A stretch of DNA of 43,742 nt from Boseongicola sp. (GTDB taxonomy: Bacteria > Pseudomonadota > Alphaproteobacteria > Rhodobacterales > Rhodobacteraceae): the NCBI GenBank assembly GCA_029287375.1, contig JARFRG010000279.1, positions 1 through 43,742 of the forward strand, read 5' to 3'. Position 1 is the first letter of the stretch, and every line of letters begins with the position of its first letter. Below, piece after piece: positions 34,501 to 42,839 of this stretch. The translations under genes were made by a program, and so were the position numbers. A model generated the notes under the pieces. It was given only the letters and a program-made list of their open reading frames with translations, was not told where the DNA came from and did not search any database.

Positions 34501-36088
34501 CGGTGTTTTCAGTACCCATGCCGTTGTTCGTGGCTTTCGTCGCGCCGTCAGACGGCGTGCGTGTATCGTAGCCTTTGTATGCGACGCCATCGACGACGGT
34601 AATTTTCTCATCGCCTTTCGGATCAAGCGCCTCGACCACATCCGCGTAGGTGTCGACGATCCCATAGGTCACATTCGCGTCCGTTTGGATGTCCTCTTTG
34701 TTGACCAAATCGCCGTGGACGATCACCTGACCGATCAAATCCATATCGTGTGCACCGCCGCCGCCGTGCTGGTTCGAGATGACCGTGATAATCGATTCCA
34801 GCGCCTCGTCGCCGATCACATCTGCATGTTCGACGTAGACGTTTGCTGTATGACCAATGACAGCAATGCTGTCTTCTTCGGCGTTGTAGTCCGCAATAAT
34901 GTCGATGCCGAAACTATCGACCCAATGGTCGTGAAGTTCGTTGTTTTCGCCCGCCACACCGGCCCAGTTGATCGTGCCATCGGGCTGAACGTGCTTTTGG
35001 ATTATGTCGAGCTTAGCGTTGATCTGCGGCGCGATCAGGAAGGTATCCGCGCCCTCTCCGCCAATAAGGACGTCATCCCCAATTAGCGGCTCATCCGCGT
35101 AGGCCGTGAGCTTTTGTAGTGTCTCGTCGACCTCGCCGTCCGGGTCTTCGCGGGTCGGCATGTCAATTGCCAGTTGCCCGATGCGCTGCACCCCGGCGTC
35201 CGAACGCGCAATCAACGTGTCGTCGCCCGCGCCGCCCTCAAGCACATCCGAGCCACGCCCGCCGTCCAGCACATCGTCGCCGTCGCCGCCTCGCAGAATG
35301 TCGTCGCCGTAGCCGCCATAAAGCTCATCGTCGCCGCCAAGACCTTCGATGACGTCATCGCCGCCTTTGCCGGTGATCACATTGCGCGCATCGGTTCCGG
35401 TGCCATCGATGGTTTGTTCAAGGCTATCTGCGCCAAGAAAGAAGGACGGGTGGTAGTCGTCAATCGGCACAATCGCGACGTCGGCGGGCGGATTGGAGAA
35501 ATCTTCAGGAGACTGATAAAAGGCGCTTTGATCGACCGGAAGGCCGTCAATCTCGAGACCCAGAACCATTGAGCCGCCACCGTCGAAGTACAGCATTTCA
35601 AAAGAATAGAGCCCGCCGTCAAATTCCGCGACACGTGCGGTTTCATCGGCAGAGCGGCCGGTTTCAAATTCAGAGTAATCAACGCCACCGATAGAAAGTT
35701 CGAACCCGTCGTCCGAGACGACCGCGATTTCATGCACGCCCTGCGGGATATAGATGTAGCCCATCAATGTCAGCGCCGAAGGCCCCATTTCAAGCGTGCC
35801 GTCGCCGATAACAGAGTCCGCATCGTTGCCAAGAAATTCAGAGATCGTCGTATCGCTTTGCTTGGAACCGTAGGCGACTTCGGAGGCGATGAACGTCGCA
35901 TTCGGTTCCGCGCTCGCGGCTTCGCGCGCCATCGTGGTGTTCCAGATTTTCGTACCCGGCACAAAGGCCGCTCCCAAAAGGCCGGTACCTTCGCTTGGAA
36001 CGCCGCTTGCGTCGGCGGCGGCGATTGTGGGGGCCAGTCCTTCAGGGGTGTTGACTGTTGCGGCATCGAAATAGGCGGTCGTATTCAT
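31586..36088 (-). CDS. Large multidomain RTX calcium-binding protein with PA14-like and two LamG-like domains; probable type I secretion substrate
   Basis: Two clusters of GGxGxDxLxGG nonapeptides (about 35215-35380 and 33280-33475); PA14-like N-terminal region (YIYIPQGVHEIAVVSDDGFELSIGG); two LamG-like regions (FWSFADSTEGAYEDARGG...GTIAMWVRPDD and GTWAFSFTADD...LYLNGELID). Start at MNTTAYFDA. Confidence 0.88.
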   Translation of the reverse strand: MNTTAYFDAATVNTPEGLAPTIAAADASGVPSEGTGLLGAAFVPGTKIWNTTMAREAASAEPNATFIASEVAYGSKQSDTTISEFLGNDADSVIGDGTLEMGPSALTLMGYIYIPQGVHEIAVVSDDGFELSIGGVDYSEFETGRSADETARVAEFDGGLYSFEMLYFDGGGSMVLGLEIDGLPVDQSAFYQSPEDFSNPPADVAIVPIDDYHPSFFLGADSLEQTIDGTGTDARNVITGKGGDDVIEGLGGDDELYGGYGDDILRGGDGDDVLDGGRGSDVLEGGAGDDTLIARSDAGVQRIGQLAIDMPTREDPDGEVDETLQKLTAYADEPLIGDDVLIGGEGADTFLIAPQINAKLDIIQKHVQPDGTINWAGVAGENNELHDHWVDSFGIDIIADYNAEEDSIAVIGHTANVYVEHADVIGDEALESIITVISNQHGGGGAHDMDLIGQVIVHGDLVNKEDIQTDANVTYGIVDTYADVVEALDPKGDEKITVVDGVAYKGYDTRTPSDGATKATNNGMGTENTGAVTGDPAGAFENDNFSEDMLETPAHEQTPTLTRDPFEQLGVEDVPGYTITGTGNGEVLGQPAPADPAGLPGALGFWSFADSTEGAYEDARGGGEVKAYTLFENQALLNTEGGTDGPDGTPDNALYFNGEDSFAFLDHDASMNVSQGTIAMWVRPDDLGEKSMFVSKDQSGTVDGGHFRLGHTDDGGLFLRMAEGGGGSNKAWETGTLFTQGDWTHLAVSFTDDGVTVYLDGAAVSDAAWSAVEGDIATPGVYTEAYLTQNDEPWVFGADTYKAELNDTAQEFATDDEDLRHEFEGAIADFGLWGGSTSADALDAGEVADLFENGPGAALTNPSGAQPMLAGDDMISGMGGNDTIDGGAGNDTLDGGNNNDNIVGGYGDDHLIGGAGNDTLDGGRGNDLLEGGDGDDVLLSRADAGEQRAGQLVLDDPSRPDGNSIDYEYLKLVDWIDQEIEADDVLIGGEGRDTFQFETLINAKKDIILEHVNDDRTIDWMGVAGENTYIHDHWVDGIGIDVIGDYNADEDTISIKGHTTQIKVDYHTVDTDGDGVADDAVSLITLYSQQGNGGGAHDEDYLGYVVVHGDRVEEDDIETDAKVAYGIVGTVDELQEALAPTGETKLIDLGGAEPHHGYDTRDVDGDPVGSNAWEYSSNDWYNSGDLDLASAVPDDLEAPNVLLSHDGGIFGEDNAPIEIPHDDAQATDEGTWAFSFTADDPGNGVNQALMSKDHSGFGEGGHMTAYITTNGMLKVRFQSEEGEKYLYDSNTKIQAGEEYQFAFTFDNDEIGLYLNGELIDADEGFEGGMSGNSEDLVLGASTRTRMGENDNLEWEFDGEIGNVLLLDRALEEVELTFLADGGGDVSALDALYDRTTQQDDDEDPVDEEQDDQTEDDEDDVMPEPEAEEDGFGAIFSKIFDILLSIFGMGGSSSTSLADYEDELDEIQILLSDLLPPRGMMNDEEVPDEPVDDEEDLLDAA

Positions 36089-36499
36089 GTCAATCCTCTC
36101 CCGTTTGCGCAGCCAGAGCATGGCGCGCAGCGGTTGTTTTGGTTTTTGAAAGCCACTCGGATTGTTGGAAATTTCAGGGCGCTTTTGCGTGTGTTGCGTC
36201 GGCCTGAACCGTCCAGAACTCGGTAAATCCAGTTCAGTCGTTAATAGAAATGTGGCAGGAAAAAGGTGAAGACGCCGAAGCAGGCGCAGGATTTTCTAAT
36301 TTTGCGCGACTTTCCGCGACGCCTCGCCGACCATGCTTTAGAATGTTGATTTCACTTCATTATTTCTCACGAAAATCGCAACCGCGATTGTTGACCCTTG
36401 CTGGTCAAACACCCGCAACTGTTTCACTCTTTCGAAATCGCGAACGACACGCCCCAAAATGGGCGGAATATGGCAGGATGCGAAACCGGGTCGCCTGCC

Positions 36500-36679
36500 T
36501 TATTTGGGTGCGGTCTTTGGTGGCGCGGGCGCGTCGTCATGGCTGTCATCGAGAAAGATGCGATGGGCGTCGCCTTCCATATCGTCGTACTGATTGTTGC
36601 GGATCGTCCAGACAAAGGCGAGCAATGCGCCGATGCCAAGTATCAGCGAACAAGGAACGAGGATGACGAGAATATTCAT
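36500..36679 (-). CDS. ccoS: cbb3-type cytochrome oxidase assembly protein CcoS (59 aa)
   Basis: Manual translation: MNILVILVPCSLILGIGALLAFVWTIRNNQYDDMEGDAHRIFLDDSHDDAPAPPKTAPK; directly downstream of ccoI; shorter than anything in the ORF track. Confidence 0.93.
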   Translation of the reverse strand: MNILVILVPCSLILGIGALLAFVWTIRNNQYDDMEGDAHRIFLDDSHDDAPAPPKTAPK

Positions 36680-36682
36680 CCG

Positions 36683-38812
36683 CTATCTCGCGCGCAAAGC
36701 ATTGAGGGTGACGGTGATCGAACTGGTCGACATGGCTAGGGCCGCCATCAAGGGTGAGGCAAAGCCCAGCACCGCAAGCGGGATCGCGACCATGTTGTAG
36801 GCGGCGGCAAAGCCAAAGTTTTGCAGGATCAGGCGGTGCGCAAGCTTGGCACCGTTGACAGCTTCTGAGACACTTTCAATGCGACCCGAAACAAGCACGA
36901 CATCGGCGGCAGACCGGCTTGCCTCAAGCGCGGTACCGGGAGAGATCGCGGCATTCGCGGCCGTAAGTGCTGCAACATCGTTCAGCCCGTCGCCAACCAT
37001 CAGCACATGGTGGCCTTTGGACTGCAAGCCTTCAATGTAGGCAAGTTTTTCGCGTGGATCCACATCGGCAACCACGGTCGACACGCCCAGTTCACGGGCA
37101 AGCACATGGGCCTTTTGGGCGTTGTCGCCGGTCAGAACATGCAGAGCGAGGCCCATCTTTTTAAGGGCTTCGATGCCTTCAATAGCGCCCGGAAGCAAAA
37201 CTTCTGTGACCGGGAGGGGCCAGGTCTCACCAAATTCGAAGGCTGTGGACTGTGGTGAGCCGATCCAGTCGCCGCGGCCCAGACGGACGCGTTGACCGTT
37301 ATAGGTCGCCTCGACGCCCGTGCCTGCAATCTCGCGAGTGTCCTTCAGATCGGCCGGTGAAATTCCAGCGAGCGATGAGACAAGGCTTTTGGACAAGGGG
37401 TGGTCGGATTGCATGGCGAGCGCTTTGAGAACGCGGCGGCCTTCGTCGCCAAGTGTGTCCGGCACGCTAAGTGTCGGGCGCGTAAGGGTGCCGGTTTTGT
37501 CGAAAACGACCGTATCTGTGCTGGCAAGCCGTTCCAGCGCGGTTTCGGATTTTACCAAAAGGCCCCGGCGGAACATTCCGCCCGTCGCCGCTGCGGCGAC
37601 AGCGGGAACCGCCAGGCCAAGGGCGCAGGGGCAGGTGATGATCAGTGTGGCGACTGCGACATTGACTGCAAGGCGCACATCTCCGGTCGCTATCAGCCAA
37701 CCCGCAAAGGCAGCCAATGCAGTGATATGTACGATTGGCACATAGGCCCGCGCAGCGCGGTCGGCGAGGCCGGAGTACCGGCTTTTCGCGCTTTCGGCGC
37801 GCGCCACCAATTGCATGATGGATCGCAGCATCGTGTCTTCGCCGACGGCCGTCACGGTTGCGGTGATCGGTCCTGTCAGCGTGACATCACCGGAATAGAG
37901 CGTGCCGCCTGCCCGAATTCTCACGGGATCGCTTTCGCCGGTTAGCAGACTGCGGTCGACTTCAACGTCGCCTTTGGACAGGCGTGCTTCGACCGGCACC
38001 CGGCCCCCGGCGGCCAGCCAGATGTCATCGCCGATGGACAAGTCCGACACGGCAACGCTTTCGCGGGTATCACCGTTCAGCACAATGGCCCGGCGCGGTT
38101 CAAGAGCGGCGAGATCCTGTGCGGCGGATCGCGCGGCTTTGCGCATGCGCTGGTCAAGGACGCGCCCCGCCAGCAAGAAGAACGTGAGCGACAGGGCGGC
38201 GTCGAAGTAAGCGTGCTCTCCGCTCGCACTTGTTTCATACACCGACATGCCCAGCGCCAGAAGGATCGCCAGCGAGATTGGCACATCCATATTGACACGC
38301 CGAGCGCTTAGAGCGGCCCAGGCGCTTTTGAAAAATGGTTGCGCCGAGAACATTGCAGCGGGGATCGCGATTGCGGCACTGATCCAGTGGAACAAATCGC
38401 GTGTGGTGTCTTCTGCACCCGACCAGACCGCCACAGACAGCAACATGACATTCATCATGGCAAAGCCCGCAACACCGAGGCGCATCAGCATATCGCGGTC
38501 GCGAGTATCGGCGGTTTGCGACAATTCGGCTTCGTGGGCTTCAAAACCCGCGCCCGCAAGCGCTTCGATCCACGGTGTTGGGTCGGCGTTGTAGGCAGCG
38601 GTCACGGCCACGCGGCGCAGTGACAGGTTTACGCGGGCGGCTTTGACACCGGGAAGCGCGCGCAATGTTTGCTCGACCGTCTGGATGCAACCGGCACAGT
38701 GGATCGTTGGCAGATAGAGTTGGTGCGTCGGCGCACCTGCGGCCCCGGTTGCGACGGCGCTGTCAGGCAGCGCCACACAGGCAGGGCATGCGGTCGTCAC
38801 ACGCCAACCCAC
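36683..38812 (-). CDS. ccoI: Copper-translocating P-type ATPase CcoI/FixI
   Basis: HCAGCIQTVEQTL metal-binding motif, TGESDPV, TCPCALGLAVP (CPC), FDKTGTLT, GDGLNDVAAL; cco context. Confidence 0.96.
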   Translation of the reverse strand: MGWRVTTACPACVALPDSAVATGAAGAPTHQLYLPTIHCAGCIQTVEQTLRALPGVKAARVNLSLRRVAVTAAYNADPTPWIEALAGAGFEAHEAELSQTADTRDRDMLMRLGVAGFAMMNVMLLSVAVWSGAEDTTRDLFHWISAAIAIPAAMFSAQPFFKSAWAALSARRVNMDVPISLAILLALGMSVYETSASGEHAYFDAALSLTFFLLAGRVLDQRMRKAARSAAQDLAALEPRRAIVLNGDTRESVAVSDLSIGDDIWLAAGGRVPVEARLSKGDVEVDRSLLTGESDPVRIRAGGTLYSGDVTLTGPITATVTAVGEDTMLRSIMQLVARAESAKSRYSGLADRAARAYVPIVHITALAAFAGWLIATGDVRLAVNVAVATLIITCPCALGLAVPAVAAAATGGMFRRGLLVKSETALERLASTDTVVFDKTGTLTRPTLSVPDTLGDEGRRVLKALAMQSDHPLSKSLVSSLAGISPADLKDTREIAGTGVEATYNGQRVRLGRGDWIGSPQSTAFEFGETWPLPVTEVLLPGAIEGIEALKKMGLALHVLTGDNAQKAHVLARELGVSTVVADVDPREKLAYIEGLQSKGHHVLMVGDGLNDVAALTAANAAISPGTALEASRSAADVVLVSGRIESVSEAVNGAKLAHRLILQNFGFAAAYNMVAIPLAVLGFASPLMAALAMSTSSITVTLNALRAR

Positions 38813-39255
38813 ATCACAATGCGCTGGCGAAAGCGTGTGCCGTCTGCGGCTTCGGCGACCAGACGCAGGTTCCAGTTGCCGCGTGCGAGTTCACCGACAG
38901 GCGCGACAAAGGCGGTACCATCGTGAGTAAACACCGGGGTCTGGTCGTCTCCGACGTGCGTGGCACGCCCGAGGGTTGCTGACACAATCTTGGGCACAAC
39001 AGCGCCGATGTTGTCATTGATCGACAAGATCAGATCACTGCCGTCAAGAGTCGCCGATACAGTCCAGCCCAGCGCGAGTTGCGCGTCGCGGTCTGCGTCA
39101 AAAGTCTGACTTGCGACATATGAGTTCTTGGTTTCAAGCCCCGGAAAAGTTCCGACCGCTTTGAACGCCAGCGTCAGATTGACGGTGATGATGACGGAAA
39201 AGGCAGCCGCAAAAATCCCAAAGACATGATAGCCGGTTAACGTGCGTTCGGACAT
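38797..39255 (-). CDS. ccoH: FixH/CcoH family protein
   Basis: MSERTLTGYHVFGIFAAAFSVIITVNLTLAFKAVGTFPGLETKNSYVASQTFD; between ccoG and ccoI. Start at the internal ATG. Confidence 0.92.
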   Translation of the reverse strand: MSERTLTGYHVFGIFAAAFSVIITVNLTLAFKAVGTFPGLETKNSYVASQTFDADRDAQLALGWTVSATLDGSDLILSINDNIGAVVPKIVSATLGRATHVGDDQTPVFTHDGTAFVAPVGELARGNWNLRLVAEAADGTRFRQRIVMWVGV

Positions 39256-39256
39256 T

Positions 39257-40813
39257 TTACGATCCCTTTCCGTTAAAGACTGTCGCCTGACCGGCGCGTC
39301 CCTCTGTTTCGACGTCTTCAACCCAAAGGCTGAATTCAGTGCGGTCGCGGCTTGCGGCGGCGTCTTGCGGACGCGCGGTTACATAGGTGCGCACGCTGAG
39401 TGTCTCGTTGGCGGGCACCACGACATGGTTTGGCAGGCCTCCGTCGGCCTCGACGCCGATCCGCAGAATATCATCCGAGTCCAGCAGAACGCGGAATTCG
39501 CGGTCTTCGCCAGTAAGGTTACGGATACGCAGTGTGTAGGTATTGCGGATCGCGCCATCAGACAGGGTGACAAACTGCGGGTTGCGCACAGGCTCAACCG
39601 TCAGCGAGATATCCGAGCGGATAAACAGCGCCCAGACAAGGCCGACGCCGATGAGGCTCCAGATAGCGGTATAGACCATGGTACGGGTGCGGAAAATGTG
39701 CTGCCAGATCGGGCGTGGTGGCTTGCCTTCGCGCTCGCGTGGCTCATCCGACAACGCAAGATAGTCGATCAGGCCACGGTCTTTGCCGATCTTGACCATG
39801 ACGTCGTCGCAGGCGTCGATGCACAGCGCGCAGGTGATGCACTCCATCTGCTGGCCGTCGCGGATGTCGATGCCCATGGGGCAGACGTTGACGCAGGCCA
39901 TACAGTCAATGCAGTCGCCAATGCCGTCAGCGTTCAGGCTTGGCTTGGACTGGTTCAGAGGCATGTTTGGATAGGGTGTCGCTTTGTAGCGCGCAGCCCC
40001 CGGCCCCGCCTGCGCCGTGATTGTTTCGGCGTTTTCGGAAGCGGCGGCAGCGGCTTTGGCGCGGCGCAGATTGTCCTTGCCACGCGGCTCACCGCGCCAG
40101 TCGCGATAGGCGACGGTCAGGGTGTCATCATCCATCATCGCCGCCTGAATGCGCGGCCATGGACACATATAGATGCAGACCTGCTCGCGCATGAAACCGC
40201 CGAAGACAAAGGTCGTTGCGGTCAGAACTCCGATGGTGGAATAGGCGATAAAGGGCGCATCAAAGGTGACGAGGTTGACCGCCAGCGTTGGCGCGTCGGC
40301 GAAATAGAACACCCAGGCGCCGCCCGTGGCGATAGAGATCAGGAGCCACACAATCCACTTAGTGACGCGCAGGCGTAGCTTTTTGGCGTCCCAATCGGCT
40401 TTCCATAAACGCACACGCGCGTTGCGGTCGCCTTCGATCCAGCGTTCTACGAGGATGAAAAGATCGGTCCATACGGTTTGCGGGCAGGTATATCCGCACC
40501 AGACACGGCCCAGCGCCGACGTGAACAAGAACAGGCCCAGGCCCGCCATGATCAACAGGCCCGCGACGAAGTAGAATTCGTGCGGCCAAATCTCGATCCA
40601 TAAGAAATAGAAACGACGCCCCGCCATGTCGATCAAGACAGCCTGATCCGGCAAGTTCGGACCCCGGTCCCATCTAAGCCAAGGCGTGATGTAGTAGATC
40701 GCCAGCGTGATGCCCAAGATCCACCACTTTAGGGTGCGGAATTTTCCGGTTACAGCGCGCGGAAAAATAGGCTCCTGCGGCGCATAAAGCGGCTGATTGT
40801 CTGGCGCATTCAT
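39257..40813 (-). CDS. ccoG: Cytochrome c oxidase accessory protein CcoG (RdxA/FixG-like)
   Basis: GYTCPQTVWTDLFILVERWIEGDRNAR; ferredoxin-type motifs CIDCMACVNVCPMGIDIRDG and CITCALCIDACDDVM. Confidence 0.96.
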   Translation of the reverse strand: MNAPDNQPLYAPQEPIFPRAVTGKFRTLKWWILGITLAIYYITPWLRWDRGPNLPDQAVLIDMAGRRFYFLWIEIWPHEFYFVAGLLIMAGLGLFLFTSALGRVWCGYTCPQTVWTDLFILVERWIEGDRNARVRLWKADWDAKKLRLRVTKWIVWLLISIATGGAWVFYFADAPTLAVNLVTFDAPFIAYSTIGVLTATTFVFGGFMREQVCIYMCPWPRIQAAMMDDDTLTVAYRDWRGEPRGKDNLRRAKAAAAASENAETITAQAGPGAARYKATPYPNMPLNQSKPSLNADGIGDCIDCMACVNVCPMGIDIRDGQQMECITCALCIDACDDVMVKIGKDRGLIDYLALSDEPREREGKPPRPIWQHIFRTRTMVYTAIWSLIGVGLVWALFIRSDISLTVEPVRNPQFVTLSDGAIRNTYTLRIRNLTGEDREFRVLLDSDDILRIGVEADGGLPNHVVVPANETLSVRTYVTARPQDAAASRDRTEFSLWVEDVETEGRAGQATVFNGKGS

Positions 40814-40869
40814 TGCTAATAACTTTCCTGTTCGCAGATCCTATCTAGGACAGAGCAGGGCGGGTCTCA

Positions 40870-40883
40870 TTGACCTGTGTCAA
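40870..40883. promoter_or_regulatory. FNR/FnrL-type binding site upstream of ccoG
   Basis: TTGAC-CTGT-GTCAA, perfect TTGAC-N4-GTCAA palindrome centred about 63 nt upstream of the ccoG start codon. Confidence 0.8.
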
Positions 40884-40900
40884 AGTCGAAAAGAAATGGT

Positions 40901-40944
40901 GCCCCGATCCCGAAATTGATGCGAACAGGTCCAGGATCGGGGGC
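40901..40944 (-). terminator. Terminator-like hairpin after ccoP
   Basis: GCCCCGATCC (40901-40910) complementary to GGATCGGGGGC (40934-40944), long loop. Confidence 0.4.
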
Positions 40945-40985
40945 AACCGCGCCGCACTTTCGTGCAGCTCGGTGTCTCTTGGTCG

Positions 40986-41852
40986 TTACTCGCCGCCACC
41001 AAGCTGGTGGACGTAAAGAGTGACGGCTTTGACTTCCGCGTCGCTCAGGCGTTGGCCCCAAGGGGGCATGACACCAAAGCGCGCATACTTGATCGTCTCG
41101 ATAACCGTGTCCCGCGAACCGCCATACAGCCAGATCGCATCCGCCAGATTGGGCGCACCAAGCTCGGGATCGCCCATCGCGTTGTCGCCATGACAGGACG
41201 AACATTCGAGCGCGAATATCTCGGCACCGGCCGATGCCAGTGCGGCGTCGTGGTCCACACCGGACAGTGACACGACATATTCCGCAGTCGCGGCGATTTC
41301 TTCCTCGCTGAGAACCTCGTCAAAGGCCGGCATTTCTGACCAGCGCGCGTCAAAGTCGGTTTCGTTACGGATGCCATGGCGCACGGTGTATTCAATCGCC
41401 TCAAGCGACCCACCCCACAGCCAAGCATCATCCAGCAGGTTCGGATAGCCAACCGCGCCGGCCGCCCCTGCCCCGTGGCATTGCGAGCAATTGGCCCGAA
41501 ATACCGCAGCGCCGCCTGCAACGCCAAACTGATGCGTCGGGTCGGTGACTGCCAGCGTCGACAGATCAGCGGATGCAAGACGCTCGGACACTTCGGCATT
41601 GCGCGCATCCACCGCCGCGATGTCTGCGGCCACTTCTGCCCGTGTGGAATATCCAAGCGCACCAGCCGTCGCGCCTTCAATCATCGGCCATGCGGGATAG
41701 GCGACTGAATAGCCAATCCCCCAGATGATGGTGATGTAGAAACACCAAAGCCACCAGCGCGGCAAAGGGTTGTTCAATTCCCGGATGCCATCCCATTCAT
41801 GGCCCGTGGTATCGACGCCTGTGACGTCGTCGTGATTTAGATTGTCAGACAT
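40986..41852 (-). CDS. ccoP: cbb3-type cytochrome c oxidase diheme subunit CcoP
   Basis: GHEWDGIRELNNPLPRWWLWCFYITIIWGIGYSVAYPAWP; two CxxCH motifs (CSQCHG, CSSCHG). Confidence 0.97.
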   Translation of the reverse strand: MSDNLNHDDVTGVDTTGHEWDGIRELNNPLPRWWLWCFYITIIWGIGYSVAYPAWPMIEGATAGALGYSTRAEVAADIAAVDARNAEVSERLASADLSTLAVTDPTHQFGVAGGAAVFRANCSQCHGAGAAGAVGYPNLLDDAWLWGGSLEAIEYTVRHGIRNETDFDARWSEMPAFDEVLSEEEIAATAEYVVSLSGVDHDAALASAGAEIFALECSSCHGDNAMGDPELGAPNLADAIWLYGGSRDTVIETIKYARFGVMPPWGQRLSDAEVKAVTLYVHQLGGGE

Positions 41853-42088
41853 CAGTGCGCCTCCGGCTTTGATTGGGCGGATTTGGTGCCGCGGGTGCGT
41901 GCATCTGCAGGCGTGTCCGGGCGATCAATCGGAAGCGTCTCGTTGCGAAACGGAATGTCCGAAATATCGGCGTGAAGTGCGCGACTTCCGGGGCGAAACG
42001 CCCAGGCAATCGCCCCGATGTAGAAAATGCACATCGCCAGTAAAATCCAGCTGTCGGCAAGTTCGCGTAAGAAGGAATAGGTATCCAT
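41852..42088 (-). CDS. ccoQ: cbb3-type cytochrome oxidase subunit CcoQ
   Basis: MDTYSFLRELADSWILLAMCIFYIGAIAWAFRPGSRALHADISDIPFRNE; between ccoO and ccoP. Confidence 0.94.
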   Translation of the reverse strand: MDTYSFLRELADSWILLAMCIFYIGAIAWAFRPGSRALHADISDIPFRNETLPIDRPDTPADARTRGTKSAQSKPEAH

Positions 42089-42100
42089 GTTCAGTCCTTC

Positions 42101-42826
42101 CTAGCGGCTTGCATCAGGCGTGAAGGTCGAGAAATCGACCAACGTGCCCAGCATCTGCATATACGCAATCAGCGCATCCATTTCGGTCAAGTCAGGCTGG
42201 CCGTCAAAGTTTGACACCACAGCCCCCGGATAGCGTTCGACCAGTGCATCCCAATCACCATCAGGATTGGCCTGCACGCGGAAGTCGGCGCGCGCCTCGG
42301 CGATCATTTCGTCGGTGTAAGGCACCCCGACAAATCGATGCGTGCTGAGAAGGTCTTCGATATGCTCACCGTCAAGCTTGGCATCAAGTAAGAACGCGTA
42401 CTTCGGCATGATGCTTTCCGGCACAACCGATTGCGGGTCGGTGAAGTGATCGACATGCCAGGCATCTGAATAGCGGCCGCCGACACGCGCAAGGTCTGGC
42501 CCCGTGCGTTTGGAGCCCCACTGATGCGGGTGGTCGTATTTGCTTTCCGCTGCCAGTGAATAATGGCCGTAGCGTTCGACTTCGTCGCGCATTGGGCGGA
42601 TCATCTGAGAGTGACAGACATAACAGCCCTCGCGAATGTAGACATCACGCCCCGCCAGTTCGAGTGGTGAATAGGGACGCATCCCCTCCACGTCCTCGAT
42701 TGTGTTCTCAAGATAGAACAGAGGTGCAATTTCAACGATACCGCCGACGCTGACGACAAGGAGCGAACCAACAAGAAGAAGCATAGGGCTTTTCTCAATG
42801 ATGGTGTGTTTGCTGAGTATGGACAT
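42101..42826 (-). CDS. ccoO: cbb3-type cytochrome c oxidase monoheme subunit CcoO
   Basis: [62 protein letters not shown]. Confidence 0.97.
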   Translation of the reverse strand: MSILSKHTIIEKSPMLLLVGSLLVVSVGGIVEIAPLFYLENTIEDVEGMRPYSPLELAGRDVYIREGCYVCHSQMIRPMRDEVERYGHYSLAAESKYDHPHQWGSKRTGPDLARVGGRYSDAWHVDHFTDPQSVVPESIMPKYAFLLDAKLDGEHIEDLLSTHRFVGVPYTDEMIAEARADFRVQANPDGDWDALVERYPGAVVSNFDGQPDLTEMDALIAYMQMLGTLVDFSTFTPDASR

Positions 42827-42839
42827 GATTGTCGCTCCT

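Noticed and set aside
32303-35086. Long plus-strand ORFs (292 aa, 332 aa and others) opposite the RTX gene
   Set aside because: Antisense shadows of the repetitive GC-rich RTX coding sequence; no recognisable protein motifs.
36391-36408. TTGACC-N6-GGTCAA considered as a second FNR box
   Set aside because: TTGAC half-sites are separated by 8 nt, not the 4 nt required for an FNR-type site; kept only as an unassigned dyad.
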